Source: Burkholderiaceae bacterium 26
Lineage (GTDB): Bacteria > Pseudomonadota > Gammaproteobacteria > Burkholderiales > Burkholderiaceae
Assembly: GCA_000955795.1 (NCBI GenBank)
Contig: JYOB01000008.1
Location: forward strand, 120,561 to 184,560
Reading direction: 5' to 3'
Length of the DNA stretch: 64,000 bases
Shown here: piece after piece, positions 1 to 9,388 of the stretch
Layout of the letters: each line of letters begins with the position of its first letter
Numbering within the stretch: position 1 is the stretch's first letter
The notes under the pieces: model-generated
The model's database searches: none
Told to the model about the DNA's origin: nothing
Seen by the model: the letters and a program-made list of their open reading frames with translations, nothing else
Program-made: the position numbers and the translations under genes

Positions 1-30
1 AGGGGATGAAACAAGGGATGCACCACCAAC

Positions 31-200
31 AAAAACCCCGCCAGCAAGGTCCCAAACCCCACCCGCGAAGTTCCAAACCCCACCCCTCGACGTTCTGAAC
101 CCCATCAACGCAGTCCGAAACCCCACTGATGAGGTTCCGAACGCGTCCAAAGCGGTTCCGAACCCCGCCAGAGAAGTTCAGAACCGCAACCCCGGCGTTA
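31..200. repeat. Degenerate ~21-22 bp tandem repeat, about 8 units
   Basis: Imperfect head-to-tail units share a core like AACCCCRCC followed by 6-8 variable bases and GTTCCG, for example near 54, 76, 99, 118, 139 and 160. Unit length drifts between 20 and 23 bp, so no reading frame is kept through the array. It lies just past the stop of the chemoreceptor gene and may extend left of the window. No spacer/repeat alternation is seen, so it is not a CRISPR array. Confidence 0.7.
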
Positions 201-206
201 CGGACC

Positions 207-1619
207 TTAACCGGCCACCTTGTAACCCATCCGAACGCCACCCCAGTGGCGGCCTTTGACGTAAATCGGCGCAGACACATCCTTCATCATCGCAAACGTC
301 CCGTTCCCCATATCGCGACGATAGGTCTGCAACAAAAATGCCTCGGTATTGCGCGCGGCCCCCAGCCCCGTGCGATCGGTGAACAGCCGGCGGTTACGGC
401 TGTTGGCAGCATTCCAGGCTGGATCGCTGCCCTGCGGCTGCGAGAACTTCAGGTTGTGCGTCGGCAGATAGCCGTTGGTGTCCACCGCTGCACAGAACAC
501 CACGCGAGGATCAAGCTGGAGCAAAGGCTCCTGCACCGGAGGCAGCACGCGATCCGTGAACACCGTAAACCGCGCCATATGCTGCGGCGGATCGGTATTC
601 GGCACCGGCTCATAGGCGCGGTCGAACAAGTCGCCCTCGCTGATATCGCCCCGCGCCAGCGCCGATTCAAACAGCGCACTGATCTTGCCAGCCGCGGTCT
701 GCACCGCTTCGATGAACGGCGTATCGGCGCTCTGAACACCGGTTGACGCCGTCAACCGGATCAACGTTTCCGACGCCCCCAGCAACCCGGAAAGCTGCCG
801 TTGCGCGTTGTCGATGTTGTGGCTCGATTGCTTCACACCCTCGGCCATCGCATCCACCTCACGCGCAAGCGACGCGCATTCGCCTTCAATGGCTGCCGTG
901 GATTCCGCAATGCTCGTCGCCTCGACGTCAAAGCGCGCGATGGCCTCGCCAGCCACGCCAATCACCGCGCCAATCGCCTGCGTGCCGGCATCCACACGCT
1001 GGGCGCGTGCCACGTTCGCGCTGCTGTCGCCGATCAACTTGTCGGTCTGGCCGGACAGGTCGGCCAAGGTGGTTTCGATACGCTGCGTGGCTTCGGCGGT
1101 CTGTCCTGCAAGCTGCTTCACTGCACCCGCAACAACGGCAAAGCTGCGGCCCGATTCACCCGCGCGCGCGGCTTCAATGGCGGCGTTGATCGCCAGCAGA
1201 TTGGTCTGCCTGGCAATCTGCGAAATCTGCTCGGATGCCTGCGCCACGTGGATGAGCGCCTCACGCAGCGCAGCAATCTGCTGCTCCATGCTCGCCACGC
1301 CAACGGCAAGCTCGCGAATGTCGCGCAGCGATGCATCGACGGTTGCGCGCGAGCCGCTCACCTCCTCGCTGGCATGCGACGCAACCTCACGCGCATGCCG
1401 CGCCGCCACGGCGATGTCGTGATTGCCGCGCATGGTGACGTCGGCAGCGTTGCGCAACTGATCGAACACATCGGCCTGCCGGCGCAGCCGCACGGCCACG
1501 TCTTCCACATTGCCGGACACCTCACAGATGCCCATGCCCACGCGGCCGGCCTCTTCGGCAATACGGGCGACAAGTTCGGGAGGGGCTTTCGGGCCGCGGC
1601 CCCAGGCAAATGGCTTCAC
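207..1619 (-). CDS. Methyl-accepting chemotaxis protein, soluble type
   Basis: This is a chemoreceptor-type signalling protein that would couple to CheA/CheW. The signalling hairpin tip is clear ([20 protein letters not shown], then RSFAVVA), in an MCP signal domain filling roughly the first 300 residues. The C-terminal ~120 residues form a conserved domain containing [22 protein letters not shown] and [10 protein letters not shown] know this from other chemoreceptors as a C-terminal sensory region but cannot name its ligand. No membrane segment or signal peptide is visible, so it is probably cytoplasmic. I chose the GTG at 1619 because GGAGA lies about 8 bases before it. A longer frame reaches 1721, but its extra residues look non-coding. 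No che genes are nearby, so its array partners are elsewhere. Confidence 0.88.
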   Translation of the reverse strand: MKPFAWGRGPKAPPELVARIAEEAGRVGMGICEVSGNVEDVAVRLRRQADVFDQLRNAADVTMRGNHDIAVAARHAREVASHASEEVSGSRATVDASLRDIRELAVGVASMEQQIAALREALIHVAQASEQISQIARQTNLLAINAAIEAARAGESGRSFAVVAGAVKQLAGQTAEATQRIETTLADLSGQTDKLIGDSSANVARAQRVDAGTQAIGAVIGVAGEAIARFDVEATSIAESTAAIEGECASLAREVDAMAEGVKQSSHNIDNAQRQLSGLLGASETLIRLTASTGVQSADTPFIEAVQTAAGKISALFESALARGDISEGDLFDRAYEPVPNTDPPQHMARFTVFTDRVLPPVQEPLLQLDPRVVFCAAVDTNGYLPTHNLKFSQPQGSDPAWNAANSRNRRLFTDRTGLGAARNTEAFLLQTYRRDMGNGTFAMMKDVSAPIYVKGRHWGGVRMGYKVAG

Positions 1620-1768
1620 GTGCGGTGGTCTCCAGATGTCGTTGTTGTTTGTGCGCTCGCGCTGGTGGCGAAGCAACCCTCTGTGGGGAGTATCGGCGCG
1701 GGCGGTCCGCGCTTGAGCCACGCTACCCGCCCCGGCTTACGCGGGCATTACATGCGCCTTGCGCAGCA

Positions 1769-4492
1769 CTACGCCTGGGCGGAACGGTCGCGACGCAGCC
1801 GGGCCTCGTAGGCGGCGGCCGTCATTGGGGGGCCGAACAGGAAGCCCTGCAACTTGTCGCACCCGGCGGCTTGCAGAAACTCGGCCTGCTCCAGCGTCTC
1901 CACACCCTCTGCCGTGACGGTCATGTCCAGCGACGCGGCCATCGCGACCACGGCGCGCGAGATCACCACCGAATCGCGATGGCGCGGAATGCCCGAGACG
2001 AACGAACGATCCACTTTCAGGTTGTCGATCGGGAAACGCTGCAGATACGACAGCGACGAATACCCCGTGCCGAAATCGTCGATCGAGATGCGAATACCCA
2101 ACGCCGTGAGCGCGTCGAGCATCGGCATCACGGCGGCGGTGTCGCGCATGAGCAGGCCTTCGGTAATCTCCATCTCCAGCGCGCTCGCGGGCAAACCCGC
2201 TTCGGTCAGGCAGCGCGAGATGGTCGGCACCAGCCCCTCGCCAAACTGGCGCGGCGACAGATTCACGGCGACAAAGAACTCCGGCATGCAGGTGGCGCGC
2301 CAATGCGCGGCCTGACGGCACGCCTGCGCCAGCACCCATTCGCCGATGTCGCCGATAAGCCCGGAGTCTTCAGCCACCGGAATGAACTCAGCGGGCGACA
2401 CCTCGCCCAGCTCGGTGCTGTGCCAGCGCAGCAGCACTTCAGCGCCGACGATGTCCATCGACGTGGCATCGACGATGGGCTGGAAGCGCAGCGACAGCTC
2501 GCCCGCTGTCAGTGCGCGGCGCAGGTGGTATTCCAGCTGGAAGCGCCGTTGCGCACGCTGCGACAGGCGCGCGGTGTAGACGCGATGCTGGTTGCGGCCG
2601 TTCTGTTTGGCGTTGTACATGGCGGCATCCGCACAGCGCAGCAGCGTGGCGGCATCGTTGCCGTGCTCCGGGTACACCGCGATGCCGATCGACGCGCCCA
2701 GGTAATACTCCGTGCCGCTCGTCGAAAACGGCTGCGCGATCGAATGGACGATCCGCTTGGCCAAGCGCTCGGCTTCTCCTAAGGAACGCACGTTGTCGAG
2801 CAGCACGACAAACTCATCGCCGCCCAGGCGCGCCAGCGTATCGCTCTGGCGCACGCAGGCGGACAAGCGTTGCGCGACGATGCGCAGCAGGTGGTCACCG
2901 GCTTCGTGGCCGGCTGTGTCGTTCACCTTCTTGAAGCCATCCAGATCGAGGAAAAGCACAGCGACCTGGCGTGCTTCGTTGGCCTGACTGGCCGCCTGCT
3001 CCATCACCGCCTGCATGCGCTGAGAGAAATAAGCGCGGTTGTACAAGCCGGTGAGCGCGTCACGTTGCGCGAGAAAAGTGAGCTGCTGCTGGGCCGCACG
3101 CGCGGGCCCGATATCGTTGAACGAGATGAGGACGGCCGACGGGGCATCGTCGCCGGGGCGCACGATGGGCAGCACGTTTTCGTGCACCCACACGATGTCG
3201 CCGTCCACCAGTTCCAGGCCGACGGTCAAGCCGAGCAGCGGCTTTCCGGTGGCCAACACCACGCGCGTGGGACGCTCATTGAGCGGGATCTCGCTACCAT
3301 CTTCGCGCAACGAGCGGCGCATCAGCGTCAGGTGGCTGGTGCCAACGGGCGACACGTTGCCCGCTCGAAGAATCCGGCGTGCGCTCGGGTTGCACGCGAG
3401 GATGGTGCCGTCCGCCGCCTGCACAACGATGCCTTCGGTCAGGTTGTCGACGGCCAGGCGGTAGCGCTCTTCGCTCTCTTGGAGATCGCGTGCGATATGC
3501 GCCTTCTGCACGGCCACGCCGATGATGTCGGTAATGCCGTCGAGCAGCCCCATGGCGTCGCGCGTAGGCGCACGCGGGGTGTCGTAGTAGATGCCCATCG
3601 CGCCGATCATCTGCGCGTTGTCGCCGCGGATGGGCGTGGACCAGCACGCGCGCAGGCCCAGCGGCGCAACGATATCGCGGTAGCCATCCCAGAGCGGGTC
3701 GGCGTCGATGTCTTCCACCACCACGGTCTTATTCAGGAACATGGCCGTGCCGCACGAACCGACCGAAGGACCGAGCGTGATGCCAACCAGCAACTGCGAG
3801 AGTATGAAAGGCAGCGACGGTGCCACGGCCTGCGTGATGTGCTCGCCATCGGCGCTCAGCAGGACGGAACACATGGCGCCGTCATCAAGCAGCACCTCCA
3901 CCAGCCGGCACACCTCAGCCAGCAGATCAGGAAGCGGCACATTGCGCGAGCTAAGCTCCAGCACGGTTTTTTCGCAGCGCAGCAATTCCTTGGCGCGCGC
4001 GGTTTCAGCGGCCAGTGCCCGGTAATTGGCTTCAGATTCGCGCAGCGCTTGTTCGGCCTGCTTGCGCTGGGTGATGTCGCGTGCCACCACCTGGATGGCG
4101 GTGCGCCAGCCGAGCTGCACCGGCGCGGAAAGCACCTCGACTTCCACGGGAGTGCCATCGCAACGCAGCAAGGTCTGCTCGACAGGCGGCAAGCCCGCGT
4201 TGTGCTCAACCATCCACTCCCGGCGCTGACGGGCGAGGTGCGTCGAATTGTCGTGGACGAATTCATCCAGCTCGCGGCCCACGATGTCGCGCGCCGTCTG
4301 CGCGCCAAACAGCCGAACGCCCGCCTCGTTGACGAAAACGATAATGTCGTCCGCCACGATGTACAGCGCATCCGGCATTTGCCGGACAAGCGCTTCGTAA
4401 CGGTCATCAGCGAGCGGCAACGGCCTGGGGCTGTCCTGATCGATCACATCCGGTTCGGGACGGTCAGGCCGCTCAGCAGAGGTGGCGTCCAT
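1769..4492 (-). CDS. PAS-GAF-PAS-GGDEF-EAL cyclic-di-GMP enzyme
   Basis: Predicted dual-domain c-di-GMP protein of 907 residues. Order: PAS (about 30-145), GAF (170-335), PAS (340-465), GGDEF (470-640), EAL (650-900). The cyclase signature GGDEF is intact at 557-561, with a product-inhibition RxxD site (RQSD, 548-551) before it. The phosphodiesterase side has EVLLRW at 685 (EVL in place of EAL), DDFGTGYSSLSYL and a late TAEGVE, so both activities look possible. No membrane segment is visible, so input is probably cytosolic through PAS and GAF. The ATG at 4492 begins the conserved protein. A longer frame to 4879 would overlap phnM and reads as its antisense. It is divergent from phnM. Confidence 0.9.
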   Translation of the reverse strand: MDATSAERPDRPEPDVIDQDSPRPLPLADDRYEALVRQMPDALYIVADDIIVFVNEAGVRLFGAQTARDIVGRELDEFVHDNSTHLARQRREWMVEHNAGLPPVEQTLLRCDGTPVEVEVLSAPVQLGWRTAIQVVARDITQRKQAEQALRESEANYRALAAETARAKELLRCEKTVLELSSRNVPLPDLLAEVCRLVEVLLDDGAMCSVLLSADGEHITQAVAPSLPFILSQLLVGITLGPSVGSCGTAMFLNKTVVVEDIDADPLWDGYRDIVAPLGLRACWSTPIRGDNAQMIGAMGIYYDTPRAPTRDAMGLLDGITDIIGVAVQKAHIARDLQESEERYRLAVDNLTEGIVVQAADGTILACNPSARRILRAGNVSPVGTSHLTLMRRSLREDGSEIPLNERPTRVVLATGKPLLGLTVGLELVDGDIVWVHENVLPIVRPGDDAPSAVLISFNDIGPARAAQQQLTFLAQRDALTGLYNRAYFSQRMQAVMEQAASQANEARQVAVLFLDLDGFKKVNDTAGHEAGDHLLRIVAQRLSACVRQSDTLARLGGDEFVVLLDNVRSLGEAERLAKRIVHSIAQPFSTSGTEYYLGASIGIAVYPEHGNDAATLLRCADAAMYNAKQNGRNQHRVYTARLSQRAQRRFQLEYHLRRALTAGELSLRFQPIVDATSMDIVGAEVLLRWHSTELGEVSPAEFIPVAEDSGLIGDIGEWVLAQACRQAAHWRATCMPEFFVAVNLSPRQFGEGLVPTISRCLTEAGLPASALEMEITEGLLMRDTAAVMPMLDALTALGIRISIDDFGTGYSSLSYLQRFPIDNLKVDRSFVSGIPRHRDSVVISRAVVAMAASLDMTVTAEGVETLEQAEFLQAAGCDKLQGFLFGPPMTAAAYEARLRRDRSAQA

Positions 4493-4661
4493 ATCTGGGT
4501 TGTTTTTCAAGATATCGACCAACGTGTCGGGAAAGTTAAGGCGTTTGGCTGCCTCTCCCCTCTTCAGGGTGGTGCAAATGGCGGATGTGCGGATAAGCGG
4601 CACGCCAGTTGCGGCACAATGCCCGCACGACGTCTCTGCGCACTTTTCGTACCTCGGCCTT

Positions 4662-5837
4662 ATGCAATCGTTTTCGTCTTCCGTCAGCCACGTGGCCGGC
4701 CTGATTTCACGACGCACCCTGCTGCCCGAAGGGCTGACGGAAGCTACCGTGCAGTTTCGCGACGGGCAAATCGCCGCCTGTGATGCCAACCCGACGCGCG
4801 GCATGATCGACTGCGGCGACCTCCTCGTCCTGCCCGGCATCGTCGACCTGCACGGCGATGCCTTCGAACGCGCCGTCATGCCCCGCCCCGGCGTGGCCTT
4901 TCCCTACGAAACCGCCCTGGCCGACGTTGACGGCCAATTGCTTGCCAACGGCATCACCACCGAATTCCACGGCGTGACGTATTCGTGGGAGGGTGGCCTG
5001 CGCGGCCACGCCTATGCCCAGCGCATGCTCGACACGCTCGACGCGATGCGGCCGCACCTGGGGGCCCAGCATCTGATGCATCTGCGTTTCGAGTTGCACC
5101 ACGCCAATGGCGTTGCCGATGCGCTGGCCTGGATGGACGCCGGCCGCGTGCACTTCCTGTCGTTCAACGATCACCTGCCGGGGATGCGGGACAAGCTGGG
5201 CGACGCGCGCAAGCTCGCACAATACGCCGATCGGGCCGAGTGCGACATCAACACGTTCCTCGCCCGTCTGAATGCCGCCGCAGTCAACGCCACGAGACTC
5301 GCCGAGGTGACCGGCACGCTCGCGCGGGCGGCGCAGCAACGCGGCATCTGCATGGCGTCACACGACGAACCCGACATTGCCACCCGCAACACGTTCCACG
5401 CGCACGGCTGCACCGTCACCGAATTTCCGTTGACCGAGGATGTCGCGCAGGCAGCACGCGCGCATGGCGGACATATCGTCTTCGGTGCGCCCAACGTCGT
5501 GCGCGGCGGCAGCCATAACGGCGCACCCGATGCGACAGCCATGGTGGCCGCGGGCCTGGGCACCGTGTTGGCATCCGACTATTACTACCCCGCGCTGCTG
5601 GCCGCGCCGTTCAAGCTGGCCGAGCGCGGTGTGGTGCCGCTGGTGGAGGCCTGGGCGCTGGTGGCGGCCAACCCGGCCGAAGCCGCTGGCCTGAAGGATC
5701 GCGGCGTGCTGGCGACTGGCCTGCGCGCCGATGCCATCGTGGTGGATGACCGCCGCCCGGGCCTGCCGCGTGTGGTGGCGGCCGTGGTGGGCGGACGGCT
5801 GCGTCATGCCGCCGGGCAGTTGCCGCTAATCGGCTGA
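4662..5837 (+). CDS. phnM: PhnM, ribose methylphosphonate triphosphate diphosphatase
   Basis: Amidohydrolase-fold enzyme of the carbon-phosphorus lyase pathway. In the known pathway it removes pyrophosphate from alpha-D-ribose 1-methylphosphonate 5-triphosphate before C-P cleavage. The metal-site motif VDLHGDAFER comes early, followed by the PhnM blocks FHGVTYSWEGG, SFNDHLPG, ASHDEPD and FGAPNVVRGGSHNG. Length of 391 residues is normal. The ATG at 4662 opens the family-like N-terminus; an upstream in-frame start at 4482 would add residues that do not look like PhnM. The gene is followed 8 bp later by a DUF1045 gene that usually travels with phn clusters. The lyase genes phnGHIJKL are not in the window, so this pair sits apart or belongs to a split regulon. 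Confidence 0.93.
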   Translation: MQSFSSSVSHVAGLISRRTLLPEGLTEATVQFRDGQIAACDANPTRGMIDCGDLLVLPGIVDLHGDAFERAVMPRPGVAFPYETALADVDGQLLANGITTEFHGVTYSWEGGLRGHAYAQRMLDTLDAMRPHLGAQHLMHLRFELHHANGVADALAWMDAGRVHFLSFNDHLPGMRDKLGDARKLAQYADRAECDINTFLARLNAAAVNATRLAEVTGTLARAAQQRGICMASHDEPDIATRNTFHAHGCTVTEFPLTEDVAQAARAHGGHIVFGAPNVVRGGSHNGAPDATAMVAAGLGTVLASDYYYPALLAAPFKLAERGVVPLVEAWALVAANPAEAAGLKDRGVLATGLRADAIVVDDRRPGLPRVVAAVVGGRLRHAAGQLPLIG

Positions 5838-5845
5838 ACCACACC

Positions 5846-6622
5846 ATGGAGCAAGCGCTGGCACCTTTACCGTCAGCCTGGCGATACGCGCTCTACCTGC
5901 TGCCGCCCGAGCCCTGGTACGGCTTGGGCACGCGCTGGCTCGGCCGCTGCGCCCGCTCCAGCGCCGCCATCTCTGCCGTTGAGCGCGAGGAGTTTCTCGG
6001 CGAAGCCGGCGTCGATCTCGCCACGCTCGACAGCTGGACGGAAGCGCCGCGCCAGTACGGCCTGCACGCCACGTTCAAACCGCCGTTCCGCTTGGCAAGC
6101 GATCGCACCGTCGATGAGCTGGACGCCGCGCTGCGCCGCGTCACACAGCAGCAGCAAACCTTCGCGATCGAGCCGGCCTTGCAGACGCTGCGCGGCTTTC
6201 TCGCTTGGCGGCTGCGTCATGGCGACCCAGCGCGCGACACGCTCCACCGGTTAGCCGATGCGTGCGTCGCCGAGTTCGACGTCTTTCGCGCACCGCCGCG
6301 GCCCGCTGAACTCGCGCGGCGCCGTCGTGCGGGCCTGTCGGATGCGCAAGAGCACCATCTGCAGCGCTGGGGCTATCCGTATGTGTTTGGTACGTTCACG
6401 TTCCACATCACGCTGACCGGCCGGCTAGACCATGCCGAGCAGCTTGCGTGTTATCGCGCATTGGAAGCCACGCGCGTGGTGCTGCCAGCCTCCATGCCCA
6501 TCGATCACATCGCGTTGTTCTCGCAGCCTGCGCCAGAAGCGCCGTTTACGGTGGCACGTGTGTACCGATTTGATGGGAGCACGGAAGATTTCGACGCAGC
6601 GCAGAGCGCGCTCAGCGCTTGA
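5846..6622 (+). CDS. DUF1045 phosphonate-operon 2H phosphoesterase-like protein
   Basis: A 258-residue protein of the DUF1045 family found in phosphonate operons. Two H-x-T elements of the 2H phosphoesterase fold are visible: HATFKPPF about one third in and FTFHITLTGRL near residue 190. By analogy it would handle a cyclic phosphate or phosphoribosyl intermediate of C-P lyase metabolism, but that reaction is inference. It starts 8 bp after phnM, so the two are almost certainly co-transcribed. Its 3' end overlaps the convergent gene at 6612 by 11 bp. Confidence 0.85.
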   Translation: MEQALAPLPSAWRYALYLLPPEPWYGLGTRWLGRCARSSAAISAVEREEFLGEAGVDLATLDSWTEAPRQYGLHATFKPPFRLASDRTVDELDAALRRVTQQQQTFAIEPALQTLRGFLAWRLRHGDPARDTLHRLADACVAEFDVFRAPPRPAELARRRRAGLSDAQEHHLQRWGYPYVFGTFTFHITLTGRLDHAEQLACYRALEATRVVLPASMPIDHIALFSQPAPEAPFTVARVYRFDGSTEDFDAAQSALSA

Positions 6623-7427
6623 GTTCGACCACGTCGATCACCTGCGTCTGGCCGTGTTGCTCAACCTCCTGGCGCATCACGACAGCCGCTTCTGGGCAGT
6701 ACCAATCGGTGATGTGCGCAACGGTGGGGTCGGGCTCGAGCGTTTCATTGCCCAGCCGCAGCACACCGAGGCGCGCCGTGCGCGTGTAGCGGATCGGCCG
6801 GCACTGCAACTGGCCGACCACGGTGTCCATCGGCTGCGGCGGCCCCACCTCTCGCTCCGACACCTCCACCTTGGCACGCTCGGCCCGCATGCGCCCGACG
6901 GAGATCCCCAGGCGCGGCGACACCACATCGAAATCGAAGCTGGATTCGTACGTATCGCCCGGCAGCATTTGGGCTTCGGGCGCCAGGCCGGCGCCATACA
7001 GGAACATGCCGGAAATGGCGGTGCTCACGGTGCCGATCAGATCGGCATGTTCGCTTTGCGCAAAAACCCGGCCGTTGATGCTGACAATGCGCGTGACCAC
7101 GCCAGCCTCGTCCACCAATAGCTGGTGCTCCTGCACCGTCTCGATGGGCCGGCCACCCAGCGCCACGAGGCCCGATTTGGCGTAGATGTGCAGACCGATT
7201 TCGCAGCCGTCCTGCATGTCGCGATTGACGTCGTGCAGGGTGAACTCGACGATCATCGGCGTCTTGCCGTTGCCGTCCAGGCGCACGCGGCTACCGTCGT
7301 GCACCCACGGCGCGGAGCATAGCCCTGCTGCCTGCGCAGGCAACGCCAGTGCAATCCCGACCACGGCTACGGCGGCGCTCCATAAAGAAAAACGCCGATG
7401 CATCGGGCGATGCATCAGCGTCTTCAT
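6612..7427 (-). CDS. Secreted protein of unknown function
   Basis: 271 residues from the ATG at 7427. The N-terminus is a signal peptide: basic MKTLMHRPMHRR, a hydrophobic stretch, then AQA|AG. The mature part is mostly beta-like, with WVHDGSRVRLDGNG, EIGLHIYAKSGLVALGG and VSINGRVFAQSEHADLIG, and has cysteines near both ends. I do not recognise the family. The start is uncertain because no strong ribosome site precedes 7427; later in-frame methionines within the same signal region are possible. It begins 19 bp after the repeat-protein gene on the same strand, so the two are probably one transcript and may share an envelope role. The frame extends to 7688, but the added residues are antisense to the repeat protein. 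Confidence 0.6.
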   Translation of the reverse strand: MKTLMHRPMHRRFSLWSAAVAVVGIALALPAQAAGLCSAPWVHDGSRVRLDGNGKTPMIVEFTLHDVNRDMQDGCEIGLHIYAKSGLVALGGRPIETVQEHQLLVDEAGVVTRIVSINGRVFAQSEHADLIGTVSTAISGMFLYGAGLAPEAQMLPGDTYESSFDFDVVSPRLGISVGRMRAERAKVEVSEREVGPPQPMDTVVGQLQCRPIRYTRTARLGVLRLGNETLEPDPTVAHITDWYCPEAAVVMRQEVEQHGQTQVIDVVELKR

Positions 7428-7446
7428 GAACCCGATCGGCACGGGC

Positions 7447-7836
7447 TTACTGCTTGGGCGCGTCCTTCTTGTTGGCGCCCTCGCTGTACGGGTCAAACTT
7501 GCCGCCGGCCTTGGCGCCCTGGCTATACGGATCGAACTTCTCACCAGCCTTGGCGCCCTGGGTGTACGTGTCGTACTTGCCCTTCTCGACATTGGCCGGC
7601 TGGGCGCCGGGGTTGAGCGCGCTGGCGGTGCTGTCGTTCTTGTTGGCGCCTTGCGAATACGGGTCGAACTTGTCGCCGGCCTTCGCACCCTGCTGGTACG
7701 GATCGAACTTGTCGCCGACTTTTGCGCCTTGGCTATAGGGGTCGAACTTCTTCTGGTCAGTCTGCGCGTGGGCCACGGTGCCGATGGCTGCTACGACAGC
7801 TACTGCTGCCACGAGGGTAAGACGTTTGTACGGCAT
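7447..7836 (-). CDS. Small secreted protein of six 13-residue repeats
   Basis: A 129-residue protein with a clean signal peptide (cleavage after AHA, about residue 24). The rest is mostly six copies of a 13-residue unit, KFDPYSQGAKAGD with variants, in two blocks of three separated by a linker with STASALNPGAQP. The mature chain is very polar, rich in Lys, Asp, Gly, Tyr and Gln, and has no cysteine, which suggests a flexible or extended periplasmic or exported protein. An ideal ribosome site (AAAGGAG, 6 bases before ATG) fixes the start. I cannot assign a function. Confidence 0.8.
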   Translation of the reverse strand: MPYKRLTLVAAVAVVAAIGTVAHAQTDQKKFDPYSQGAKVGDKFDPYQQGAKAGDKFDPYSQGANKNDSTASALNPGAQPANVEKGKYDTYTQGAKAGEKFDPYSQGAKAGGKFDPYSEGANKKDAPKQ

Positions 7837-8047
7837 CTGAAGCTCCTTTCCTATGGGTCGTTTGGGCTGATCAAATCAAATGGTGCAGCCTCGTTTTGAA
7901 CGCATCCCGATGTCGTGCGCAACTCGCACGTTGGCAACGGCGCCGGGAAACCCCTCTCCTCATCGTAAGCTATGGCAAGCGCACAGGAAAGTCAACGCAC
8001 AGAAACTGCATATTTTTTGGGCAGTTGCGAGCTGAAGCGCAGGCCGA

Positions 8048-9232
8048 TCAGCGACGTTCCGGCTGGCGGATCGCACGCGGGCCTAACACCGCAATCAACG
8101 CCATGGTGAGCGCCACCACCGACAGGCCCCAGCGCAGGTCGGAGCGATGGGCAATCAACCCGATGATGACCGGGCCGATCAGCAAGCCCACGTAGGCAAA
8201 GCGCGCCACGGCAGCAATGCCTTCGGCGGCCGGCACGCCCGGCAGGCGCGACGCGGTGATGAAGAAGATCGGCACCATGTTGGCGGCGCCCACGCCCATC
8301 AGCGCAAAGCCTGTCAGGACAGCAATCGGCGCGGGCCACAACAGAGCTAGCAGGATGCCCCCCGTTGCCAGCACGCCACTGCCGCCAAGCACGCGCATGT
8401 TGCCCCAGCGCCCGCGTGCGAAATCGCCGCCGAAACGCGCGAGCGCCATCCCGCCCGAAAACGCCGCATAACCCGCGCTGGCAATGGCCTCGGGCGATTG
8501 CGCGATCTCGCGCATGTACACGGTCGTCCAGTCGTACATCGCGCCTTCGCCTACCAGTCCCAGGAAAGCCAGCACGCCGAGCAGGAACAGCGTGCGGCCC
8601 GTGGTCGGATGTGCGGATTCGCCTTCTGCGTGCACGTGGTCAGGCAGCATGAAAGGGCCCGCACAAAGCGCGGCCGCCATGGTGACGAGCGCCATGCCGC
8701 CGCAGTGCACCGCCGGCGGAACGCCCAGTTCCAGCAGCACGCCGCCCACCGCCGCCCCCACCATGCCGCCCAGGCTGAACATGCCGTGCAGCGACGAGAT
8801 GATCGGCTTGTGGTGATTGGCCTCTACCGTGGCGGCCTGCGCGTTCATGGCCACATCGAAACCCGCGTTGGTGATGCCGAACAGCAGCAGCACAGCCAAC
8901 AGCGCGGGGTAGCTCGGCATCAGCATAAGGAGCGCGGTGATAACACCAAATGCCACGCCGCCCTGCACGCTCGCGCGCCGGGTTCCGACGCGTGCCGCCC
9001 ACTTGCCCGCAAACTTCATCGCGACGATGGCACCGGCGGCCACCATGAACATCGCCAGCGACAGCGACGCCTCGGACAACCCGAAGCGTGCCTTCACCGT
9101 AGGAATGTGAATGCCCCAGGTCGCAAACGTTGCACCGTTGGCGAAAAAGAGAGCCATCGTCGCCGCGCGGGCCGACAGGGGAAGCCGGCGGGGCTGCAAC
9201 GCGCCGGTAGATTGGACGTATTCGGAAGACAT
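8048..9232 (-). CDS. MFS transporter, YbjJ-like
   Basis: A 394-residue inner-membrane carrier of the major facilitator superfamily. About 12 hydrophobic segments are visible, beginning ATMALFFANGATFATWGIHI, with an MFS-like loop KFAGKWAARVGTRRAS between helices 2 and 3. The conserved mid-protein stretch SLHGMFSLGGMVGAAVGG is typical of YbjJ-type carriers. The substrate is unknown; family members include predicted sugar or drug exporters. It is divergent from ku across a 156 bp gap and has no operon partner that would suggest a substrate. Confidence 0.85.
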   Translation of the reverse strand: MSSEYVQSTGALQPRRLPLSARAATMALFFANGATFATWGIHIPTVKARFGLSEASLSLAMFMVAAGAIVAMKFAGKWAARVGTRRASVQGGVAFGVITALLMLMPSYPALLAVLLLFGITNAGFDVAMNAQAATVEANHHKPIISSLHGMFSLGGMVGAAVGGVLLELGVPPAVHCGGMALVTMAAALCAGPFMLPDHVHAEGESAHPTTGRTLFLLGVLAFLGLVGEGAMYDWTTVYMREIAQSPEAIASAGYAAFSGGMALARFGGDFARGRWGNMRVLGGSGVLATGGILLALLWPAPIAVLTGFALMGVGAANMVPIFFITASRLPGVPAAEGIAAVARFAYVGLLIGPVIIGLIAHRSDLRWGLSVVALTMALIAVLGPRAIRQPERR

Positions 9233-9388
9233 GAAGGACTGCTGGGAGAAACGCGCGGCGCAAACGTGCTTCGCCGCAAAGGCACCATGCTACCGCGCCC
9301 GACTGATGCGCGTATGACGCCGGCCCGCGCCAGGCAGGTATGCGGCTTGCGTCACCACGCTCGAATCCACCGCATCGGGAGACCTGCC

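Noticed and set aside
31-200. CRISPR array
   Set aside because: The units follow each other without unique spacers and are degenerate; no cas genes are nearby.
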